Positions 27,210 to 37,123 of a DNA stretch of 64,000 bases are shown one piece after another. The stretch comes from Castanea sativa (Eukaryota; Streptophyta; Magnoliopsida; Fagales; Fagaceae): positions 40,536,501-40,600,500 of the forward strand of contig NC_134013.1 of the NCBI RefSeq assembly GCF_040712315.1, in the 5' to 3' direction. The notes beneath the pieces were generated by a model. The model was not told where the DNA came from, searched no databases, and worked only from the letters and a program-made list of their open reading frames with translations. Numbering within the stretch: position 1 is the stretch's first letter; every line of letters begins with the position of its first letter. A program made the translations under genes and the position numbers.

Positions 27210-29640
27210 TAATATAAAATTCTATATATAAAAATAATCACAATAAATTCTTATTAATAACTACCATAATTATAAAATTTTATATTTAAACAATAAAAGA
27301 GAGAGAAAATTGTATTATGTTAAACATTTTTGTACCTCATGCATGTATGTAGTTCTGCTATGAGGCATATTCTATGAGAATTCTTCTTCTTCTTTTTTTG
27401 TTAAAATTATTTTATTTAAACCATCTACCTAATTCCTCAAAAAAAAAAAAAAAAAACCATTTATCTAGTCTTTTCATTAGTGTCTTGCTTCACTCTTTTT
27501 TGAAAGTGCAATATGTATTATTCATTTAATATTTCACTTAAGCAAAAATTTTAATTAATTGATCCATTAACTTTCCTTCCACCCAAGCAAAAATTTTAAG
27601 GAATTTATTCATCTAACCTTTCATCTAAGCAAACACTTAATTAACGAATTTGTTTAATAAATTATTTTATTTATTTATTTATATTTAAAAAGAGATAACT
27701 TTATTTACTTAGTATTTAATTTTTAATAAAAATGTTGGGCAACCACATATATAAAGAGTAAAACTAATGATATTGTGCACCATAAATGGCTTGTCAATGT
27801 GTAAATGCCAAGTATGTAAACTTAACATGTTGGTGATAAATTTTCAAAATAAAAAGGTGTCTAGTATATGTTACCCGAAGTTGCCAAATTTTTTTTTTTC
27901 CAAAAAAAAAAAATCACAATTTTTTTTTGAGAGATAGTTTTAACCTCTAGCACCCGCTAAGAAGCTTACCACCTTAAGTTCCCAACTAAGACTTTTATTC
28001 CACAAATTTTTATTCCAAGCCACAATAGTATAAGGTTTTGCCATGTGGTGCATTCATTAAGAAAGAAATACAATAGCCTTCACTTTTAGCCTTCCGCCTT
28101 AACAAAACTTGTAGTAATTTATTTAATTATTTTAGTATTTTTTGTAATAATTTATTTAATTTTTTATAGTATTTTTTATATTCAGTAAAAAATATAATAG
28201 TGTTTTCTTTTATGTCATAATATTAATTTATTGTCATTTTATTGATGAGGAACATGCATTCATTTATAAGTATTAAAATAATACCAAAAATAACAATGCA
28301 TGTCAATTTTTATGTTTTTTTTTAATTGAATAGAAATGAATATTAAAATTACTAAAAGTTGTCCTAAGATGGAAGGCTAAATAAAGAGTAATATACACTA
28401 ACTATACATGTCATTTCTAAGTAATTTAATGAGTCTCAAGAGTCTTGGTAATTTATATGGTTATTTTTAAAGATTTACATTAAAATCATTTGAGTCTCTT
28501 TGCTCGCTTTAGCAACAGTTGAAACAAAAACTAACAAACCACAAAACAAATATAAAAATACGCGCTATCAAAACCGTAGAAAATTATGTAATTAAATAGT
28601 CAACATAATATAATATTTGTGAGATCATTCAAACAACATGTTTGTATACCAAATTATATAAATCATAATAATTCACATTTTCTCCATTTTTAATAACGTG
28701 ATATAACTAATTCTTAAATATAGTACTACCTAATGAATATTATACATGAACTATAAAGATAATTTTTTTGCAAAATATTTTCATATGATCTTATAATGTA
28801 TTGGCACATAGCTTAAGACATCCACAGTGTTTCCAATTATCAAGTTAGCAAATTGTTTATAGTAGATGATAAAATGATTTTAGTGATATGTTCATTTGAG
28901 AACTAATGAAAACCCGTCAACTTAATTGTTGTGAAAACTATCATTACTCTTATGCCCTCACAAGTTGCATTGGGAGTGATCCTATACAACTAGTTGTTTT
29001 AGAATTTTTTTTTCAATACTCGAAACATAGCTATAAGATATTTTCTCCACTCAAATGAATGTCGAATTTTAGCATAAATTTAATTAGTGGCACCCATAAT
29101 TAAATATAATACTATATCTTATATGATTGGTTGTTTTGAAATTTTTTTAGTTTTCCCAATATAGTGACAATGTAAAACTTTATTCTCTCACATAAATATT
29201 GAATCCCATCATAAATTTACTTAGTGGCACTCATAATACACTTTTGAGAAATGCGAATATCATATCATTCAATCGTTGTATTCGAAAAATACTAAATAAT
29301 TATCCTTTTGTCTTATGCTTCATGAAGGTTACGTATCTTTAACCTTTTTTTTTTTAATAGGGAAATGACCAATTGCAAAAATTTGCGAGAACATGTTTGT
29401 AACTTAACATGGTTTCTTGGAGTCCTTTTGGTAATTTGCATCAAAATTGTAATTTTATACTAACACTTTTTTTTATAGGTTTTAGTGTTTTACCAACATT
29501 TAATTGTGATTTTCAAATTTGTATTTTAAAAATACATTTTAAAATTGTTATTTTTTGTTATTATTATTTATACATCTTTTGAAATGGCTAACCCAAATGA
29601 ACCCAGACCCTTAGTTAATTAGGGAAATTATTACATAGTC
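27210..29640. other. AT-rich intergenic region, no gene
   Basis: I found homopolymer runs, short AT-rich frames and no recognisable protein, terminal repeat or promoter. A small stretch of related sentences (TTTTAGCATAAATTTAATTAGTGGCAC at about 29067 and a similar string near 29205) suggests a local degenerate duplication. Confidence 0.5.
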
Positions 29641-29641
29641 C

Positions 29642-29677
29642 GGGACTACAAGGTCAGTAGGCTGACCTTGTAGTCCC
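29642..29677. repeat. Perfect 16-bp hairpin with 4-nt loop
   Basis: GGGACTACAAGGTCAG is followed by TAGG and then by its exact reverse complement. The stem is GC-rich within very AT-rich DNA. It could be a transposon terminal or subterminal hairpin; no partner end was found. Confidence 0.9.
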
Positions 29678-29902
29678 AACCAATTAGATACTGACACATT
29701 ATTAAAATTGGATGAAAGTGCTCTAAGAGACGGGGTCCCTCAAAAAAAAAAGATTCGAGTACCTTTTAGGGCACCTCTCTTTTTGGGTAAGTGGTATGGA
29801 GTCGCCACTTATTTTTTATGTACAAAAAATAAGAAAAACTAAATACAAATTTACATGACTAAATGTTCCATTCATTGATTGAATAAATAAAAATACAAGT
29901 TT

Positions 29903-30232
29903 GAAAGTGGTCTTCTAGACTCTCGTGACCAATGTATCAATTTATGCATGTTATGTATGATATGTTGAGCATGTGAAAGACAAAAACAAAATCATTTATG
30001 AACGAAATCTCTCCTTTTGAAAAAAATCAAATCTGTTTTAGTTGGTAAAAAAGAATCAAATCCTTTTGAAAGTGGTCTTCTAGACTCTTGTGACCAATGT
30101 ACCAATTTATGCATGTTATGTATGATATGTTGAGCATGTGAAAGACAAACACAAAATCATTTATGAACGAAATCTCTCCTTTTGAAAAGAATCAAATCTG
30201 TTTTAGTTGGTAAAAAAAAATTGATTTTGATT
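29903..30232. repeat. 165-bp tandem duplication
   Basis: Two nearly identical copies (29903-30067 and 30068-30232) beginning GAAAGTGGTCTTCTAGACTC differ at only a few positions. Downstream to 30470 the CAGAT(T/C)TGTTTT motif continues as degenerate units of about 55-65 bp. Confidence 0.9.
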
Positions 30233-30467
30233 TGTCAAAATATCAAATCTGTTTTGTAATATTTAGAAAAAGTGGTTTTTTGAAATAAAAATTCAGATTT
30301 GCTTTTGTATGTGTTAAAAGAATGATTTTTTAAGAGAAAATTCAGATCTGTTTTTAAAGAGTTAAAAAAGTGGTTTTGAGTTTTGTAAAAGATCAGATTT
30401 GTTTTGATGATGATAAAAAAATGGTTTTTTTTAACAGAAAAATCAGATTTGTTTTTATATTTGAAAA

Positions 30468-30470
<3 letters not shown>

Positions 30471-30519
<49 letters not shown>
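30471..30519. repeat. (AT)n microsatellite
   Basis: About 24 TA units. Confidence 0.95.
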
Positions 30520-30525
<6 letters not shown>

Positions 30526-31559
30526 GGAGAGGATCTCATTCATAAATGATTTCATGCTTCATATGACTCAAACAAAATAGACAACAAAACAATAATTCAT
30601 GATCTCTTTCTTTATTTTAAAAATCTGCATGTATTAGAAAGATCAGATCTGTATCTAAAGAAGATACAAAATCCGTTTTTATTTTAAGAAAAACTTAGAT
30701 CTACACCTAAGAAAGATGTAGATCCATTTTGTTTTGAAGAAAATTCAGATCTACATCCAAAAAAGATGTAGATCTATTTTGTTTTGAAGAAAAGGAGTTA
30801 ATTGCATGCAAATCTTTAAAACTAAGAAACAGATTATAGCAACAATAAAACAAGATCATATTTTCACAATTCACATTAACAAGTCAGTATGAATGTTTTC
30901 AAAAAATAAGAGAGCATGCATCATCATGATTAGAGAATATATAAGAACAAAAGGGTTAGAGAACAACCTCTTGCATAAGCACACTTTGTTCTTGAAAGGA
31001 TGTTTTAGGGTTCAAAGAAACTTGTTTAATTCTCTTTGAAACCTAAAAACCCTAATTTAGGTAGCAACACTCAGAGAAGGGATTATGAAATATGGGTGAT
31101 TTGAGAGTAAAAAACGTATGCCTCTCAGAGCGTAGCAAAAAAGGTGTCAAATTATGAGGTTCAGTCTCTATTTATAGAGGTAAAAAATCCCTAAAAAATA
31201 GGTATGGACGACTAGGGTTTGAATCCGGATGCATCCTTTTACGAAAATGTCGAAAAGAGTGTGCATTATCGTCACTCGAAGGCCATTAGGCCAAAGCTCA
31301 CACAAGGGAAATTTGACACTTTCAAAGTGCCATTCAGCACTCCAAAAGTGCCGAATTGGCCTTTGGAGTCTGAACGTGCTTTCATGTTCGAGTGCCAATT
31401 GGACTCTCTTTCTAGGGTTTTTTGGCCGATCTTTGTACCTAGACGCGTTTTCATCCTTCGTCTATGATTTTTTTTATCTCTTTTTTGGATAATTCAGGCT
31501 TTTTAAGAACACTTATCTTGAACCATTGTCCTGAACAATTATCTTATGGATAAATCCCT

Positions 31560-32160
31560 TAAAATAGATCTTGATAATGTTCAGATTATCTACAATTTTA
31601 TTGTTATCCAATCATCATTTTTATTCCTATGCATGCATCTCTATCTTAAACACTAATTATCAACTAATCACAAAATTAATTAATTAATTTTAATTGCTTG
31701 ACCAATCAGAATAAATTTAAACTAATCTTATGTGGTCGACTCTTCCTAGACACAATGCATATGGATCGTGCAAACTTGATCATGCGATATCTTTCAATCC
31801 GATGATCCGATTTAGAAACCAGAAATACTATTGTGACCATTAGAATCTCAAGATCATTTTCATGATATGTAATGAATGACATGGTGCATGTAATGCAAAG
31901 ACAAATTGGTGCATGTAATGCAAGAACAGAATGATGCATGTGATGATTTTTTTTTTGTAGATAGATGGTCATTCGAGTCATTCTCCTTGATTAAATCATG
32001 GGTACAAAATCGAGTATCTACAAGTGTAATTTTGCCACGTAAGCTAATGAAATCCTTAAAACTTCACACTGTTAGGCTTTATTTCAAATTTGAAATTTTT
32101 AATCAAAATTTTGAGCAGTGCTTTTTACGTTTCCTTAGCCAAGTCAAATCTTAAACCCGC
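31560..32160. other. AT-rich sequence, possible upstream part of the minus-strand LTR block
   Basis: Contains TTAATTAATTAATT and three copies of GGTGCATGTAATGCAA-like sequence (31882-31943). The open frames here lack similarity to known proteins. Confidence 0.4.
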
Positions 32161-32239
32161 ACAAACTTAAATCTCAAACCACAAGTTTCTCTCTTCCTCT
32201 CTCAATTGTTTCTCTCTTCCACTAAAACCCTTTATCTCT

Positions 32240-32520
32240 CATCATTCTCAATGGTTTTGGTCTCCGAGATGAGTTCCCTCTCGATGCTTTGAATCACCTC
32301 TACTAGCTTCGAGTCCAAGTCTCTACAACAACTCACTCTCCAGTTTGACTCTAGACCTCTCTGGACTGTTCAACCTCAAGCCCCTCTTTTTAGACCACAA
32401 CTCCTTTTCAAGCTCTTTTCCTATGAATATTCTTATACTCAATTGTCTCCAGGACCTTGATCTCTCTCTCGCATAACAATCTCACCGGTCTGATCCTGTT
32501 GGAGTGATCAACTGCATGAA
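32240..32520 (+). pseudogene. LRR receptor-like kinase ectodomain fragment
   Basis: In shifting frames the plus strand reads FPLDALNHL, SGLFNLKPLFLDHNS, FPMNILIL, CLQDLDLS and HNNLTG. These match consecutive leucine-rich repeats of the plant inactive-kinase-like LRR receptors (the group including At5g67200, by recall). Several one-base indels and stops interrupt the frame, and no kinase or signal-peptide exon is nearby. It is a short relic of about 90 residues. Confidence 0.75.
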
Positions 32521-32920
32521 AACCCTTTAAGGGCACACCTATCCGTAAATGGTGAATGCAAAACTAACTATTTTTGAGACAAACTTCTTACATACAACAC
32601 ATGAAACTCATTTATTGATGATTTGAATTGCATATTTTTTGGGATTAAATTTATTGTTTGAGGTTTAGGTTGCAATGTCATTAGGATTTGTATTTTTCCC
32701 CTATTAGGTCTTGTGTTTTGAATTGTACTCATATATGTTTGCTAGGGTCATATTTTATATAATTGGCTAATCCTTTGACAAACTGCATTTTACTTGTAAT
32801 TGGGTAGATTTAAGTTGGGTTTAATATATCAAAAAATATGTTGTTCAAGCATATCAAGTGTTCGTATTAAAAGACATGAAGATTGGTCCAAAAAACAAGT
32901 GAAGAAAAGTTGTTCATTAA

Positions 32921-33409
32921 GGGCATGTTTGGTAAACTGTAATAGGTGTTGTAATGTAATAGTTATTCTTATAGTTTAGTTATTCTTTAGTTTGGTTATA
33001 TTTTTATTACAAGGAAGAGTTATTCCTTATGAATAGTTATTCTTCAAAATGAGGAATAACTATTCCTCTTTAAATGGTTGTATTAGTTATTCCTTAGTAA
33101 GTGCAATAATTTCAAAAATTAATATATTTTCAAATAAAATTTTTTTCCATATACATCCAACAATTATAAAATTAAAAAATCATAAAAAATAACACATATC
33201 TCTCTTAAATTTAAAAATAACAATTTTTAAAGAGATATAATTGTATGAGAAAGATAATTCCTAAAATAAATGTTAAGTTTCATTTTAATATTATAACTCA
33301 CAACCAAACTAATGAATGCGTTTAGTTATTACATTACAACACATTTTATTCATAGTAATAAAGATTACAATTCCTATCGTAATCTCCATTCAGTGTACCA
33401 AATGTACCC
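32921..33409. mobile_element. Tourist-like MITE, 489 bp
   Basis: Ends GGGCATGTTTGGTA and TACCAAATGTACCC are imperfect inverted repeats, extended inwards by TAATAGG/CTATCGTAAT-type pairing. TAA flanks both sides (32918-32920 and 33410-33412). It appears to be inserted into a Copia LTR whose sequence continues on both sides. Confidence 0.85.
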
Positions 33410-34190
33410 TAAATCTCGACAAATAGCTCGATAGATGACTGCTATCGAGACTTAATATGAAGCTTGATAGATGGCTTGACACATCCTTGATCTATCGAGA
33501 ATTGTGATTTCAGAATTTCCAGGTTTGAAATTTGGCCCAGGCTTATGTATTTTTTTATGATTTCTTTTCTGATAACCCTAGACATGTATGAGGATTATTT
33601 TAAGAGCCATCGCATACAGATACAGAGACCAAGAAATTTATTTTCTTTGTGAGAAGCTACTGTATTTGTACGCTATAGAGTTTTGTAACCAAGTGCTTCT
33701 TGATATTCATTATTGATGAAGTGAAGAATTTTGTAGCCAACAACCTCATTCAAATTGCTGGAGCACGTACTGGGATCCGTGCAAAGGGTTAGTCATAGAT
33801 TGGAGATTTGTGCATTAAAGGAAAGAAGGCTACTACAAGATCAAGTTCAATTGGGTATTGAAGCGAAGGTTCAACTGTAGGTTGGTATTTAGGGATAGGC
33901 TAGGGTTGTGCTAAGATTCCTTATACTTGTAACCGCTTGATTGTTGATTAGTGGATTCTTGGAAGTGGTAATCTTAAAATCACCCAGTGGGGTTTTTATC
34001 TTGAGAGAGGTTTTCCCCATTTGTCAACAAATCACCATGGCAATTTACTTTACGAAGCAATTTAATTTCCGTTGCATTTAGTGTATTTGGTGATTTGTAG
34101 GTGCCTTCATGATTTGCATGCATTTGAACCTAATTAATCAACTTGAGTAAATTGAATTAATTAATCGGGGTTAAGCTATCTTAACCTAGC
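33410..34190 (+). mobile_element. Copia-type LTR remnant
   Basis: Sequence with TCGATAGATG/CTATCGAG motifs, a long leader and the string ATCACCCAGTGGGGTTTTTATC is followed immediately by a primer binding site for initiator methionine tRNA and a Copia gag fragment. The LTR probably starts before the MITE at 32921; its left end could not be set. No second LTR remains. Confidence 0.6.
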
Positions 34191-34430
34191 AAGTGGTATC
34201 AAAGCGGGCACACTCTAATTAGGTTTCAATCTTTACTTTATGATCCATTGACCCCTGTTGTTATGGATCGTGGGCAATCCCTAATTAATCAACTTGAGTA
34301 GATTGAATTAATTAATCGGGGTTAAGCTATCTTAACCTAGCAAGTGGTATCAGAGCGGACACACTTTGATTAAGTTTTAATCTTTACTGTGTGATCCATT
34401 GACCCCTGTTGTTATGGATCGTGGGTAATC
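34129..34430. repeat. 151-bp tandem duplication spanning the Copia primer binding site
   Basis: The segment starting CCTAATTAATCAACTTGAG at 34129 recurs at 34280 with few changes. Each copy carries a primer binding site (34194-34205 TGGTATCAAAGC and 34345-34356 TGGTATCAGAGC). Only the second matches the canonical site exactly. Confidence 0.9.
34345..34356 (+). promoter_or_regulatory. Primer binding site (initiator tRNA-Met type)
   Basis: TGGTATCAGAGC is the common plant Copia primer binding site, complementary to the 3' end of initiator methionine tRNA. It lies between the LTR remnant and the gag fragment. Confidence 0.85.
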
Positions 34431-34439
34431 CCTGATTAT

Positions 34440-35012
34440 TTCTCCTTTATTTGATGGTACTAACTATGCATACTAGAAAGTATGCATGAAAGCCTTCTTG
34501 CAGTCTTTAGATAAGAAAATATGGCTTGTAGTTGAAGTAGGTTGGACTAAACCTGAAAATCCTCCAGCATTGTGGGATGACTCCAAGATTAAAGTTGCAA
34601 ACTTTAACAGTAGAGCTCTAAATGCCCTGTTTAGCTCTGTGACCAATGAGGAATTTAAGAAGATCTCCTCCACTGACAATGCAAAAGAAGCATGGACTAT
34701 CATACCTATGAGGGCACAAAAGTTGTTAAAAACTCCAAACTCCATAGGCTCACGAACAGCTTTGAGGGAATAAAGATGGATGATGATGAGTCATTCGATG
34801 AATTTTATGCCAAGCTCAAGGACATATTGAATTCAACCTTTAATCTTGGAGAATAGATTCCAAAGCCTAAAATTGTTAGAAAGATTCTCAAATCTCTTCC
34901 AAACAGATTTTATGCTAAAATCACCACTATAGAAGAATCAAAGGATCTTAACTCTATTCATTGGATAGAATTGATTGGGAATTTGCAAACCTATGAACTA
35001 GGTTTAGGGAAG
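34440..35012 (+). pseudogene. Copia gag (UBN2-type) fragment
   Basis: The frame reads MKAFLQSLDKKIWLVVEVGW, WDDSKIKVANFNSRALNALF, VTNEEFKKISSTDNAKEAWT and, after a frame change at about 34725, MDDDESFDEFYAKLKDILNS and ILKSLPNRFYAKITTIEESK. These are the conserved blocks of the gag polypeptide of Copia elements. It has a frameshift and an in-frame TAG (about 34855). It stops abruptly near 35012, where minus-strand Ty3 sequence begins, so zinc knuckle, protease and pol are missing. Confidence 0.9.
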
Positions 35013-35560
35013 ACTCTGCACATGATCTCGTCCGGAACCTCTTGTAGGTGCATGAGGGTTTTAAATGACTCTAGGTGGTCAAGGGGGTCCTTCGATCCAT
35101 CATATGCTTCCACTTGTGGTATTCTAAACTTGGCTGGAAGGCGGAAGGACGTGACCAGTGCAATGAAGGGAGAATCGATACAATGGACTAGTTCGTTCAA
35201 GCTAGTGGACACCCGACCCTTCAGGGCATTCATCACCATATTAATCTTCTCTTTCATCATCTGTATCTTTTAGGGCATGCACAACGCGCTGACTTCCAAC
35301 TCGGAGGGATGACAGGTATCTTACCTGTCCAGTCTACTGACGACATTGTTTTCCTTTTGATCGTCCCTTTCTTGGTGACCATTCATTGGAGGACGATTGT
35401 TGTCGCGTTCGTCCCTATCCTATCCGCAATTCTGATCATTTAGCTCCTGATCATTTTGTTACTCTAACTGTCGTTCTGATTCATGGTTTCGCTGGGTGAG
35501 CCGTTCAACTACTGTGGGCAAGAGTTTGCACCTACCTCTCCAGTGTGTTGGGCGGGTTCC
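34991..35560 (-). pseudogene. Ty3/gypsy gag 5' fragment of element D
   Basis: The minus strand encodes SLNELVHCIDSPFIALVTSF, KFRIPQVEAYDGSKDP and LDHLESFKTLMHLQEVPDE, the N-terminal part of a Ty3 gag. Upstream (35260-35560) is a charged, degenerate leader or gag start. It is truncated at the 35012 junction with the Copia fragment and oriented with the LTR starting at 35667. Confidence 0.85.
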
Positions 35561-35640
35561 TGGTCTCTTGGTTGGTGATGGACATTGATCGTGTCAGGAC
35601 CATACAACTCTTTGACTTTGGAATGGCGATGTGGCTTATC

Positions 35641-35665
35641 ACTTGTTCCCCACAGACGACGCCAA
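35641..35665 (-). promoter_or_regulatory. Primer binding site of element D
   Basis: On the minus strand the sequence TTGGCGTCGTCTGTGGGG follows directly after the LTR end. It resembles the site of element B (TGGCACCGTCTGTGGG). The matching tRNA was not established. Confidence 0.65.
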
Positions 35666-35895
35666 CTGATGATGCACAAAAATCGTCAGTGAGTTGATCA
35701 TCCACACACGTGTCAATGGATGTACCTGAAGAACAAAAGAGAAGATTCAATCAAAGGGCACGGTGGGGTACCGGCCAAAAACCCTTCGAAGGTTAAGTCA
35801 GTGATAAAAGAATCTCCAAAAACTCAAGAGTACAAGAGCTAGGGAGAATTTATGTACCTTAAGAAAGGTAAGGTTTGCGGTTTATATAGTGGTAG

Positions 35896-36616
35896 TGTAA
35901 GTGCACAATTGCACCTGGACCCAAAGAAGATTATGGGCTCAGGCCCAATGAGCCTTAAACAATAAAATTTGTAGAGTGTGGGCTTGAAATCTAGGTTAGA
36001 GGTACTGAGAACTTGACAACAGTCTGAGAGTTACAAACACTTGTGAATAACAATTGTTAATTGCAAATAGGCCTCCTCGGACGTGAGCCGAGGACCAACT
36101 CTGTATTATTTCTCTTTCTTTCTTACAAGTTACAATCCTTAACTTCTTTTCTTTTTCTTTAGAGAGAGAGAAAGAGTGAGCGAGAGAAAGATCCCCCTCT
36201 CTCTTTTGCCTTCCTCCCCCTTAAATACCCATTTTTCTGATACTTTTTGGGACACTGACTAGAAGTTTACGCCCCTCGTTCGGGGGTCACTTCCCCATTA
36301 ATGCGGCCGGGAGGTAGATGCGAGTCTTTAATAATGCGGAGGTGGCGACCTTTGCTCTTGATATTTTCCTTAACACTAGGGCATCAAGAAGGTTCGGGTT
36401 TCCTTTAACCATTGGTCTTTCCGGGAGTTGTGCTTTGACCTTTATAATGAAGCTTTGAGCTCTCTTGGGCCTGTCCGAGGAGAATCTTATCCTCGGCTGC
36501 ATCCTCAGACCCTCGGCGTATGGGCCAATTTGTAGAGTTTAATTCTGGAGCAAGTCGGTCCTCCATGCTACAGTCCAAAGGCCCATGTGCCCACATTGGT
36601 CCTTTTACTCCCCACA
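35896..36616 (-). repeat. 3' LTR of element B (721 bp)
   Basis: On the plus strand it runs from TGTAAGTGCACAATTGCACC to TTTTACTCCCCACA. It matches the partner LTR at 46114 except for a cluster of differences between about 36268 and 36432. There all eight CAG/CTG triplets of the partner are altered, mostly by loss of the middle base. Confidence 0.95.
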
Positions 36617-36632
36617 ATAGCCCCTCAAAACT
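36617..36632 (-). promoter_or_regulatory. Polypurine-like tract of element B
   Basis: The minus strand reads GTTTTGAGGGGCTAT directly before the LTR start TGTGGGG. The same string precedes the LTR of A; C has a one-base variant. Confidence 0.75.
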
Positions 36633-37123
36633 CTATTTTTCATCATTCGAGGAGAAAAATAGGGTTTTGATCCAACGAAAACTTTCCTCACACGTTCTGT
36701 AAATAACTATACGTGTGAAGACCGTTTCGCGTTCCAGAGGATGCCACCTGGCGGTTTTATTTTTGAAAAATGCGTGCAATTATTACCGTAAGTTATACCT
36801 AGTCCCCCACGTTCAACGGTGAGATAAGCATCCAACGGTCCATGTTACTCCATGAAGATTTGGGCGGGACAAGTACAATTTCGAGGCCGCTTCCCGCATG
36901 TCGTGACGCTTTGGGAACCTGCGCCTTCATTTATTTCTCCAGAGGCTAATCCCATCAAAATATCAGCAATCACCTTTTGTCTGCAGAAATCTGTGGAAAT
37001 TTGCACAACTTGAAATTTGTAAGTTCTCATTTCTTTTCTCTTAACCCTTTCTCCTCGGACCCTGTCCTCGGCTCCTCTTATTACCATTCTCCCTCTTAGA
37101 ATTTAGCCTTTCTTTCCTTTCTG

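Larger units (their letters stand above)
29740..31200 (-). mobile_element. Probable LTR-element remnant, GTGGCGACTCC type, minus strand
   Basis: Read on the minus strand, a CTATAAATAGAG TATA box (about 31171) is followed by an A/T-rich leader with repeated AGATCTG/CAGATTTG motifs and then by AAATAAGTGGCGACTCCATACC (29790-29815). The layout mirrors the plus-strand block at 7.7-10 kb. Neither end could be fixed and no protein is encoded. Confidence 0.45.

Noticed and set aside
31168..31492. Overlapping ORFs on both strands (31219-31467 and others)
   Set aside because: No recognisable protein; position in the leader or U3 of an LTR-like block.
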